Positions 1-5,707 of a stretch of 8,910 nt of DNA are shown here, in pieces. A program made the translations under genes and the position numbers. Source of the stretch: Acidimicrobiales bacterium. Lineage in GTDB: Bacteria; Actinomycetota; Acidimicrobiia; Acidimicrobiales; VFJN01. The notes beneath the pieces were generated by a model. That model was not told the origin of the DNA and did not search any database. It saw only the letters and a program-made list of their open reading frames with translations. Position 1 is the stretch's first letter. The number at the start of each line of letters is the position of its first letter. Location of the stretch: positions 1 to 8,910 of the forward strand of contig JAFGPU010000155.1 of NCBI GenBank assembly GCA_016936035.1, read 5' to 3'.

Positions 1-32
1 AACATCTGCGGGGACCCGGGCGTCAGTGATGT

Positions 33-563
33 GTGGGGAACATGCACGTAGAACGGGCAGCAGGCGCCGAACCGACGACCGGTGATCCACCGGGCGGGGA
101 TCGAGATCGCGAGTCGGTCGACGACGTCTACCGCCGCATGCGGCCGGGGATGGTGCGGCTCGCGCACCTGCTGACGGGATCGCTCGACACGGCCGAGGAT
201 GTGGTGCACGACGCCTTCGTGGCGTGCAGCCGCCACTGGGAGTCGGTCGACGTTCCCGACGCGTACGTCCGGCGAGCGGTCACCAACCAGGCCCACTCGG
301 CGCTGCGCCGCCTGGGTCGCGATCGCGACAAGGCCGACCGGTTCGGCCGGCGCGCCCCGGTGACGCTCGACATCCCCGAGCTCGACGAGACCTGGCAGGT
401 GCTGCGGCGCCTGCCCGACCGCCAGCGGATGGCGCTCGTGCTGCGGTTCTACGACGACCGCAGCGACGCCGAGATCGCGGACGCGCTGGGCTGCCGGCCC
501 AGCACGGTCCGGTCGCTGATCCACCGAGGGCTGGCCAGGGTGAAGAAGGAGATGGGCCGATGA
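33..563 (+). CDS. SigE-family ECF RNA polymerase sigma factor
   Basis: Extracytoplasmic-function sigma factor (sigma-70 group 4) that would direct RNA polymerase to a small regulon. Seen: 176 residues with only two conserved regions. Region 2 is at about 31-95 (RLAHLLTGS, then AEDVVHDAFVACSRHW). Region 4 is at about 116-172 and carries a helix-turn-helix around 144-163 (DAEIADALGCRPSTVRSLIH). There is no region 1 or 3, as expected for the ECF group. The length and the LTGS..DAEDVVHDAF pattern fit the actinobacterial SigE-like subfamily (TIGR02983 type). The GTG at 33 is the first possible start after an in-frame TGA at 27. An ATG at 42 is the alternative, and neither has a clean ribosome binding site. 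The stop overlaps the next start as ATGA, so the two genes are translationally coupled. The promoter lies outside the window. The family is secure; the regulon and signal are unknown. Confidence 0.93.
   Translation: MGNMHVERAAGAEPTTGDPPGGDRDRESVDDVYRRMRPGMVRLAHLLTGSLDTAEDVVHDAFVACSRHWESVDVPDAYVRRAVTNQAHSALRRLGRDRDKADRFGRRAPVTLDIPELDETWQVLRRLPDRQRMALVLRFYDDRSDAEIADALGCRPSTVRSLIHRGLARVKKEMGR
546..551 (+). promoter_or_regulatory. Shine-Dalgarno sequence inside the sigma factor gene
   Basis: AAGGAG lies 8 bases before the ATG at 560, within the last codons of the sigma gene. It fixes the start of the downstream membrane protein at 560; the open frame itself extends back to 224. It supports coupled translation of the two genes. 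Confidence 0.8.
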
Positions 564-2032
564 GGACCACCACTGCGGGCGCCGACCACGACGACGTCGT
601 CGACCTCGTGACCAGGACGCTGCGTGCGGTGGCGGAGGCGACCCCCGTCGCCGACGAGCAGGCCGCCGCGCCCGACGCGCACGACCCCCTCCCGCTCGTC
701 GGGTCCCGCCGGCATGGTCCCCCGCGTCGCCCGGGCCGAGCGCGGCTGCTCGCCGTCGCTGCCGCTGCGGCCGCCGTCGTCGCGGTGGTGGCCACCGCCG
801 TGGGAGACGGGGGCGGCGGTGTGCAGGTCGATACCACGCCGGCCGGTCCGCCGGGCGCGACTGCGCCGCGCCCGGCCATCCGCATGGAGGCCGGCTGGCT
901 GCCGGCCGGCTTCGAGGACGCGCCGGCCGTCGTCGAGCGCTCGCCCGGCCTCGACGTGCCGGTCGAGGCGGCGCTGTGGGGTGCGGGCGACGAGGCCGTG
1001 GTGGCTGCCGCGATCGATCTCGGCGACGGTGAGGGCGACCGGAACAGGCTGCGCCGGCGCACCGAGGCGGTCCGCGGTGCGCTCGAGGGCGCCTTCCGCC
1101 CCCCCGGCAGCGGGCACACGGCGACGGCGACGGCGGCCTCGGGCGAGCGGGGCGGCACGGCGCTCGCCCGAGGTGGCGCCTCGGCCGACGTCGAGGCCAT
1201 CGCCGCACGGATCGCCGACGGGGCGTCGCCAGCCGAGGCGTGGCCGGGCCGGGGTACGCCCACCGCGATGCCGCTCGGGTGGTTGCCGAGGGTGGGCGCG
1301 TCGGTCACGGTCGCCCACCAGACCGCGGACCAGACGGGTGCCGTCGCGATCACCGTGACCCGCGGCCAGCTGCCCGAGGCCTCGCTCGCGCAGGCGTTCC
1401 TCCCGGATGCGACGCCGATCGACGTGCGCGGTCGTTCCGGGTGGAGCGTCGCCCCCGGGGGGTCGGACGACACCTGGGTGACCTGGCAGGAGGAGCCGGG
1501 CCTCGTCGTCACCGTCGCCGGCGGCCTGCCTCATGACGAGGTGCTGAGGGTCGCCGAGGGCCTGGTCCCCGTCGACGAGCCGGCCGACGGCGCCGAGGCG
1601 GCGCGGGAGGTGGTCGACGAGGGAACCATCGAGGGCCTGGACTACCGGATCGAACGATCCTCGGGGGACGACACCGGCCGGGGCTGGTGCGCCTCGGTGG
1701 TGGTCGACGGCGATGCGGCGGGCCGGCCCCTCTGCCAGCACCTCGTCGACGGGAAGACGGACAGCCCGATCGAGCTCGTCCCGGTCGCCGAGGTCGACGG
1801 CGGCGCCCTCTGGTGGGGATCGGCGCCCGCGGGCACGGCCACCGTGTCGGTGGAGGGGGCCGGCGACTCGACCGTCGAGACCGTCGAGGTCGTCGCCGAC
1901 GGCGACGGCAGCCTTCCCGTCGCCCTCGCGGTGGTACCGGACGACGTGGTTTCGCCGACGTTCGTGTTCCACGGGCCCGACGGCGAGCTGCTGGGCACCT
2001 CCAGGTACTCGGGCGAGGTCCCGTTCGGTTGA
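560..2032 (+). CDS. Single-pass membrane protein with large outer domain, partner of the sigma factor
   Basis: I do not recognise a named family. Seen: 490 residues, with a cytoplasmic N-terminal tail of about 60 residues that ends in an Arg-rich stretch. One Ala/Val membrane helix follows at about 62-82, then a low-complexity GGGG/Pro linker to about 105, then about 385 extracytoplasmic residues. The outer part has two stretches that each begin with a GWLP motif (112-115 and 240-243), which suggests a degenerate repeat. A C-terminal segment (about 350-490) holds the only two cysteines after the helix, C377 and C392, a possible disulfide. Its gene overlaps the sigma gene by four bases (ATGA) and has a strong ribosome binding site, so it is made together with the sigma factor. 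By context it could be an anti-sigma factor or sensor, but the N-terminal tail has no HxxxCxxC zinc motif. The role is therefore inferred only from position and topology. Confidence 0.85.
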   Translation: MRTTTAGADHDDVVDLVTRTLRAVAEATPVADEQAAAPDAHDPLPLVGSRRHGPPRRPGRARLLAVAAAAAAVVAVVATAVGDGGGGVQVDTTPAGPPGATAPRPAIRMEAGWLPAGFEDAPAVVERSPGLDVPVEAALWGAGDEAVVAAAIDLGDGEGDRNRLRRRTEAVRGALEGAFRPPGSGHTATATAASGERGGTALARGGASADVEAIAARIADGASPAEAWPGRGTPTAMPLGWLPRVGASVTVAHQTADQTGAVAITVTRGQLPEASLAQAFLPDATPIDVRGRSGWSVAPGGSDDTWVTWQEEPGLVVTVAGGLPHDEVLRVAEGLVPVDEPADGAEAAREVVDEGTIEGLDYRIERSSGDDTGRGWCASVVVDGDAAGRPLCQHLVDGKTDSPIELVPVAEVDGGALWWGSAPAGTATVSVEGAGDSTVETVEVVADGDGSLPVALAVVPDDVVSPTFVFHGPDGELLGTSRYSGEVPFG

Positions 2033-2039
2033 CGACCAG

Positions 2040-2068
2040 GCCGGGGCGGGATCCGATTCCGCCCCGGC
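2040..2068 (+). terminator. GC-rich hairpin after the sigma/membrane protein operon
   Basis: Perfect 10-bp arms, GCCGGGGCGG (2040-2049) and CCGCCCCGGC (2059-2068), enclose a 9-base loop, starting 8 bases after the stop at 2032. There is no T-run behind it, so it is not a classical intrinsic terminator. U-less hairpins of this kind are common at gene ends in high-GC actinobacteria. It could terminate transcription or stabilise the 3' end. Confidence 0.6.
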
Positions 2069-2072
2069 GGTG

Positions 2073-2088
2073 GCGCGGGTACCCGCGC
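2073..2088. repeat. Perfect 16-bp palindrome
   Basis: GCGCGGGT followed directly by ACCCGCGC gives a 16-bp uninterrupted palindrome centred between 2080 and 2081. It lies between the hairpin at 2040-2068 and the promoter of the M24 peptidase gene. Having no spacer, it looks more like a dimeric protein binding site than an RNA hairpin, but the protein is unknown. Confidence 0.5.
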
Positions 2089-2114
2089 GCGTGTCGCAAG
2101 ATCGGGACGCACGT

Positions 2115-2134
2115 GCCGGAACTGCGGTTCCGGC
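2115..2134. promoter_or_regulatory. Candidate operator: inverted repeat upstream of the M24 peptidase -10 box
   Basis: Perfect 8-bp arms GCCGGAAC (2115-2122) and GTTCCGGC (2127-2134) are separated by TGCG. The repeat ends 8 bases before the -10-like TAGACT at 2143, so it covers the place where a -35 element would lie. That position suits a repressor or activator site. The binding protein is not identifiable from the sequence. Confidence 0.5.
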
Positions 2135-2142
2135 GCCGTCCC

Positions 2143-2148
2143 TAGACT
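2143..2148 (+). promoter_or_regulatory. -10 box (TAGACT), likely leaderless transcript
   Basis: TAGACT matches the TANNNT -10 pattern and ends 6 bases before the ATG at 2155, so transcription would start at or next to the start codon. No Shine-Dalgarno is seen, in agreement with a leaderless mRNA. No good -35 hexamer is visible; a palindrome occupies that place. Confidence 0.6.
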
Positions 2149-2154
2149 CGGCCC

Positions 2155-3261
2155 ATGCTCGCCGAACGTGCCGCCCGGGTCCGCGCTCGCATGGCCGAGG
2201 TGGGGGTCGACGTGCTGCTGGTGTCGGTCGGGCCCGACCTGCCGTACCTGACGGGCTACACGGCCATGCCGCTCGAGCGGCTGACCATGCTGGTGCTGCC
2301 ACGCGACGGCGACGCCACGCTGGTGGTGCCGCAGCTCGAGGCGCCCCGGGTGGTCGACAGGCCCGACGTGTTCGCCCTGCGTCCGTGGGGCGAGACCGAG
2401 GACCCCGTCGCCATCGTCGCCGACCTCGTCGGCCCCGCCCGCGAGGTGGCGATCGGCGACCGCACGTGGGCCCGGTTCGTGCTCGACCTCCAAGCCGCCC
2501 TGCCCGCCGCCCGGTTCACCCGGTCGGCGCCGGTGACGGGGCCGCTCCGGGCCGTCAAGGACGCGGCCGAGGTCGCCGCGCTGCGCCGGGCCGCCGAGGC
2601 CGTCGACCGCATCGCCGCCGACCTCCAGGCGGGCAAGATCCCGCTCGTCGGGCGCACCGAGGCCGACCTGTCGGCCGACATCGGGCGCCGCATCGTCGAC
2701 GAGGGGCACCAGCACGTGAACTTCGCGATCGTGGCCGCCGGCGCGCACGCCGCCAGCCCGCACCACGAGCCCGGCGAGCGGGTCATCGGCCCGGGCGATG
2801 GCGTGCTGTGCGACTTCGGCGGCACCATGCTCGACGACGACGGCGTCGGCTACTGCAGCGACATCACCCGCTGCGTGCACGTCGGCGAGCCGCCGGCCGA
2901 GGTGGCCGAGGCCTACGCCGTGCTGCACGAGGCGCAGCGGGCGGCCGCGGCCGCCGCGGTCGTCGGTACGCCGTGCGAGCAGGTCGACCGGGCGGCCAGG
3001 CGGATCATCGAGGACGCCGGCTACGGCGACCGGTTCATCCATCGCACCGGGCACGGCATCGGCGTGGAGGAGCACGAGGATCCCTACATCGTCGCCGGCA
3101 ACGCCACCCCGCTCGCGCCCGGGCACGCGTTCTCGATCGAGCCCGGCATCTACGTCCCCGGCCGCTTCGGCCTGCGCCTCGAGGACATCGTGGTGGCGGC
3201 CGACGCCGGTCCCGACGAGCTCAACCGGGCCGACCACCGCCTGGCGGTCGTCGACGCCTGA
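2155..3261 (+). CDS. M24 family metallopeptidase (Xaa-Pro aminopeptidase/dipeptidase-like)
   Basis: Cytoplasmic di-metal peptidase that probably removes N-terminal residues before proline from peptides or cleaves X-Pro dipeptides. Seen: 368 residues with a creatinase-type N-terminal domain at about 1-128 (LPYLTGYTAMPLERLTMLVLP) and a pita-bread M24 domain at about 135-365. All five expected metal ligands are present: D220 (CDFGG), D236 (SDITR), H300 (GHGIG), E329 (IEPGIY) and E343 (LEDIVV). H204 in PHHEPG fits the conserved substrate-side histidine region. There is no signal peptide. The length is typical of this family. The ATG at 2155 is supported by the -10 box just before it. The neighbours do not show a pathway, so it may be a housekeeping peptide-turnover enzyme. 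A creatinase-like or other M24 activity cannot be excluded from sequence alone. Confidence 0.92.
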   Translation: MLAERAARVRARMAEVGVDVLLVSVGPDLPYLTGYTAMPLERLTMLVLPRDGDATLVVPQLEAPRVVDRPDVFALRPWGETEDPVAIVADLVGPAREVAIGDRTWARFVLDLQAALPAARFTRSAPVTGPLRAVKDAAEVAALRRAAEAVDRIAADLQAGKIPLVGRTEADLSADIGRRIVDEGHQHVNFAIVAAGAHAASPHHEPGERVIGPGDGVLCDFGGTMLDDDGVGYCSDITRCVHVGEPPAEVAEAYAVLHEAQRAAAAAAVVGTPCEQVDRAARRIIEDAGYGDRFIHRTGHGIGVEEHEDPYIVAGNATPLAPGHAFSIEPGIYVPGRFGLRLEDIVVAADAGPDELNRADHRLAVVDA

Positions 3262-3402
3262 CGCTGCCGGTCGCTCGCACGCCGGCCTGACGCGACCGGT
3301 CGCGCCGTCGATGCGGTCGATCGCCGGCCCGGTGCGGCCGGTCGCGACCGCCGGTGGGGCGGATTGCGGCCCCGGCGCGGCCCGGCCCTACCCTCGCACG
3401 CC
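3262..3402. other. Intergenic region with CCGGTCGC repeats and palindromes
   Basis: CCGGTCGC occurs three times on the plus strand (3267-3274, 3296-3303, 3338-3345). The second copy is part of a 14-bp palindrome, CGCGACCGGTCGCG (3291-3304). The third is part of a 12-bp palindrome, CGGTCGCGACCG (3339-3350). A related GCGGTCGATCGCC lies at 3313-3325. The stretch may hold the end of the M24 peptidase transcript and control elements for the following membrane protein. High GC raises the chance of such matches. Confidence 0.45.
3389..3394 (+). promoter_or_regulatory. -10 box (TACCCT), likely leaderless transcript
   Basis: TACCCT fits TANNNT and lies 8 bases before the GTG at 3403, with no ribosome binding site between them. 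This pattern matches the ones before 2155 and 4339. A weak -35 candidate, TTGCGG at 3364-3369, is 19 bases upstream, slightly too far. Confidence 0.55.
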
Positions 3403-4257
3403 GTGATCCGCCTCGACGCCGCCACCGTGCTGTTGCAGTGGGCCGTGGGCGGTCTGCTGTTCCTGTGGGTCACGACCCGGAGGCGCGAGGTGGGCATCGG
3501 CTACGGCTGGCTGCTCCGAAGCACCTACATCGTCATGGCGGCGGGGGCGTTCGCCGTCGGCGTGTGGCTCGACCCGGTGCCGGTGCGCGAGGCGTCGTCG
3601 CTGGCCGTCGTGGCCGGCGCCGCTGTGGCCCTCGGCGTGTCGATCGCCCGGCGCAAGGCGGGCGTCGCGGGGGAGCGGGCCCGCGTCGAGAAGCGCTCGG
3701 CCCGCGTCGCGGCCATGACCGGCATCGACCGGCGCGCCGACGGTCCCGACGCGGAGGCGCCCGAATTCCCGCCCCAGCTGGACCTGATCGCCCCGATCGT
3801 CGGCCTCCCCGGGCTGGTCGCCGCCGGCATCGCGGCCGGCGACCCCGCCCTGCTGTCGGTGGCGCGGGTGCTGGTCGGCGCTGCGTTCCTGGGATCGATC
3901 TCCGACGGCATGCTGCTCGGCCACTGGTACCTGGTGCAGCCGGGCCTCGCCCGCAAGCCCCTGCTCGAGATGGTGCGGTGGACCGGCATCATCTGGCCGT
4001 TCGAGATCGCGGTGCTGCTGTGGCCGGTGGGCATGGTGTCGGTGCTGAACGGCAGCATCGACGACGGCTACGGCGGCACGTTCGGCTGGTTCTGGGTGGC
4101 GTGCGCGGTCACCACGATCGCCCTGGTGGTCGTGACGCGGGCGGCGCTGCGCGAGCGCTACTACTCGGCGGTGATGGCGGCGACGGGGCTGCTCTACCTG
4201 GCCATCCTCACCGCGTTCGGCACCGACCTGGTCGCCCGGGCCGTGCTCGCCACCTGA
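3403..4257 (+). CDS. Uncharacterised polytopic membrane protein
   Basis: I do not recognise a family with a known function. Seen: 284 residues with about eight hydrophobic helices at roughly 7-25, 38-56, 66-82, 127-146, 152-172, 190-215, 225-247 and 254-280. A charged, Arg-rich loop at about 83-126 lies between the third and fourth helices and is probably cytoplasmic. Possibly functional polar residues sit near helix ends, notably GHWYLVQPGL (173-182) with H174 and W175, and RWTGIIWPFE (192-201). There is no signal peptide cleavage site and no transporter signature I can name. The GTG at 3403 is preferred over an upstream TTG at 3364 because a -10 box lies between them, which puts the TTG outside the predicted transcript. 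The gene is flanked by a peptidase and a methyltransferase that do not explain it. A redox or transport role would be a guess. Confidence 0.85.
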   Translation: MIRLDAATVLLQWAVGGLLFLWVTTRRREVGIGYGWLLRSTYIVMAAGAFAVGVWLDPVPVREASSLAVVAGAAVALGVSIARRKAGVAGERARVEKRSARVAAMTGIDRRADGPDAEAPEFPPQLDLIAPIVGLPGLVAAGIAAGDPALLSVARVLVGAAFLGSISDGMLLGHWYLVQPGLARKPLLEMVRWTGIIWPFEIAVLLWPVGMVSVLNGSIDDGYGGTFGWFWVACAVTTIALVVVTRAALRERYYSAVMAATGLLYLAILTAFGTDLVARAVLAT

Positions 4258-4325
4258 TCCGGCCGTTCCGCCTGCCTGGTCGGCCTGTCCGCCCGCGCCG
4301 CCGTCACGGGGCACCACGGCAGCCA

Positions 4326-4331
4326 TAGGGT
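4326..4331 (+). promoter_or_regulatory. -10 box (TAGGGT), likely leaderless transcript
   Basis: TAGGGT fits TANNNT and ends 7 bases before the GTG at 4339, so the transcript should begin at or near that codon. No -35 element is evident. The box argues against the GTG at 4330, which overlaps it, as the real start. Confidence 0.55.
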
Positions 4332-4338
4332 GGGCGCC

Positions 4339-5439
4339 GTGAGCGTCTCAAGATCGGCCACGCCCCCCACCGACGACCAGATCGGGCTGTTCGCCTACCA
4401 GGTCGCCAGCCAGATGTCCGGAGCCGTCACGGCGGCGATGATCCACCTGGGCGACCGCCTCGGCCTGTACCGGGCCCTCGACGCCGCGGCGCGCCCGGTG
4501 ACGGCCGGCGAGCTGGCCGAGGCCACGGGGCTGGTCGAGCGGTGGGTGCGCGAGTGGGCCTACAACCAGGCCGCCGCCGGCCTGGTCGTCGCCGACGCCG
4601 CGGGGGACGACGAGCGGTTCTCGCTGGCGCCCGAGGCGGTGCCCGTGCTGGTGGACGAGGGCCACGAGATGTGCCTGCTCGGCATGTTCCACTCGCTGCC
4701 CCAGACGATGAGCAAGGTCACGGTGCTGCCCGAGAGCTTCCGCACCGGGGTGGGGCACGACTACGACAGCCACGGGCCCGAGGCGGCGGTGGGCATCGAG
4801 CGCACCTTCGAGCCGTGGATGAACGCCCACCTCGTGCCCGACCTGCTGCCCCTGCTCGACGGCGTCGTCGAGCGCCTGACGGCGGGCATCGCGGTGGCCG
4901 ACATCGGGTGCGGCTCGGGCAGCGCCGTGCTGCACATGGCCCGGGCCTTCCCGGCCAGCCGGTTCGCCGGCTACGACATCTCCCGCCACGCCCTCGGCCG
5001 GGCCGCCGAGCGGCTGGCGGGAAGTGGGCTCGCCAACGCCGCCTTCCACGACCCCCGCGACGAGCCGCTGCCCGCCGACGGCTCGCTGGGCCTGGTCACG
5101 GCGTTCGACTGCCTGCACGACATGACCGACCCCGCCGGGATGATGCGGGCGATCCGCGCCTCGCTCGCCGACGACGGCACGTGGCTGCTGGTCGACATCA
5201 AGGCGCACCCCACCTTCGCCGAGAACGCCGAGCGCAACCCCATGGCGGCGATGATGTACGGCAACAGCGTGCTGACCTGCATGGCGTCGGCGCTGTCCGA
5301 GCCGGAGGGCGCCGGCCTCGGCACCCTGGGCCTGTCGGCCGACCGGGCCGAGGCGATGGCCAGCGAGGCCGGCTTCACCCGGTTCCGTCGCCTCGAGGTC
5401 GACCACCCCGTCAACGCCTTCTACGAGATCCGCCCCTGA
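4339..5439 (+). CDS. SAM-dependent methyltransferase with N-terminal winged helix (Rv2258c-like)
   Basis: Class I methyltransferase that transfers a methyl group from S-adenosylmethionine to an unknown, probably small-molecule, acceptor. Seen: 366 residues. An N-terminal helical/winged-helix part is at about 15-105 (AAMIHLGDRLGLYRAL, then ELAEATGLVERWVREWAYNQ), similar to the dimerisation domain of small-molecule O-methyltransferases. A Rossmann-like catalytic domain follows from about 165. Motif I is DIGCGSG (188-194), D213 in GYDIS is the expected acidic residue binding the SAM ribose, and FDCLHDM (256-262) is the post-motif segment. The arrangement and length resemble Mycobacterium tuberculosis Rv2258c, whose physiological substrate is not settled as far as I know. 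The start is chosen from the -10 box 7 bases upstream. There is no biosynthetic cluster around it to suggest a substrate. Confidence 0.9.
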   Translation: MSVSRSATPPTDDQIGLFAYQVASQMSGAVTAAMIHLGDRLGLYRALDAAARPVTAGELAEATGLVERWVREWAYNQAAAGLVVADAAGDDERFSLAPEAVPVLVDEGHEMCLLGMFHSLPQTMSKVTVLPESFRTGVGHDYDSHGPEAAVGIERTFEPWMNAHLVPDLLPLLDGVVERLTAGIAVADIGCGSGSAVLHMARAFPASRFAGYDISRHALGRAAERLAGSGLANAAFHDPRDEPLPADGSLGLVTAFDCLHDMTDPAGMMRAIRASLADDGTWLLVDIKAHPTFAENAERNPMAAMMYGNSVLTCMASALSEPEGAGLGTLGLSADRAEAMASEAGFTRFRRLEVDHPVNAFYEIRP

Positions 5440-5511
5440 CCGGCCGGCGGCGGCGACCGTTTCGGCGCGGCCGACGGCGGGCACACTTCCGCGCAGCGAC
5501 ACCCATCGCCC

Positions 5512-5519
5512 GGAGGTGA
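5512..5519 (+). promoter_or_regulatory. Strong Shine-Dalgarno (GGAGGTGA)
   Basis: GGAGGTGA lies 4 bases before the ATG at 5524. It is the strongest ribosome binding site in the window and is good evidence that the 60-codon frame behind it is a real gene. It contrasts with the leaderless-looking genes upstream. Confidence 0.8.
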
Positions 5520-5523
5520 AGCC

Positions 5524-5706
5524 ATGACCGACCGCCCGGCTGACGACGTGATCGGCGCCGAGGAGGCCAGCGCCCTGCTCGAGGTGCCCGCCCACCAGCT
5601 CGAGGTGCTGGTCGACCAGGGGGTCCTCACCCCGGTCGACGACGGGACGGGCGCCACCGGGTTCTCGCGGGCCGAGGTGATGGCCGCCCGCATGATGGGG
5701 GGCTGA
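5524..5706 (+). CDS. Small MerR/excisionase-like helix-turn-helix protein
   Basis: A 60-residue protein, probably a small DNA-binding regulator. Seen: IGAEEASALLEVPAHQLEVLVDQGVLTPV at about 10-38 has the pattern of a MerR/AlpA-type helix-turn-helix (EA..LL.VP...L..L...G.L.P). A short turn and GFSRAEVMAARM (46-57) follow, where such domains usually have the wing and third helix. There is nothing else: no effector domain and no cysteines. The size is near that of BldC-type stand-alone MerR-like proteins, though I cannot show it is a BldC relative. The strong ribosome binding site and one-base gap to the FAD-Rieske gene indicate one operon, so it may regulate that gene or act elsewhere. The gene call is firm; the DNA-binding role is inferred from the pattern. 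Confidence 0.75.
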   Translation: MTDRPADDVIGAEEASALLEVPAHQLEVLVDQGVLTPVDDGTGATGFSRAEVMAARMMGG

Positions 5707-5707
5707 C

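Noticed and set aside
224..559. Upstream extension of the membrane protein frame to an ATG at 224
   Set aside because: It would overlap most of the sigma gene in another frame. The ATG at 560 has an AAGGAG at ideal spacing and the ATGA overlap typical of coupled genes.
2118..2140. ECF-type promoter GGAAC...CGTC before the M24 peptidase
   Set aside because: The spacer to CGTC (2137-2140) is only 14 bases, shorter than the 16-17 usual for such promoters, and TAGACT offers a better -10.
449..2302. Long minus-strand open frame (617 codons) opposite the sigma operon, and similar ones at 1642-3237, 4348-5922 and 5627-7357
   Set aside because: These lie opposite genes with clear domains, have Arg/Gly/Pro/His-rich compositions without motifs, and are expected where stop codons are rare because of high GC.
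3364..3402. TTG start at 3364 for the eight-helix membrane protein
   Set aside because: A -10 box at 3389-3394 lies inside that extension, and the added residues are Pro/Arg-rich without membrane character.
4330..4338. GTG start at 4330 for the methyltransferase
   Set aside because: It overlaps the TAGGGT box, so it would lie upstream of the predicted transcript start; GTG 4339 fits the leaderless spacing.
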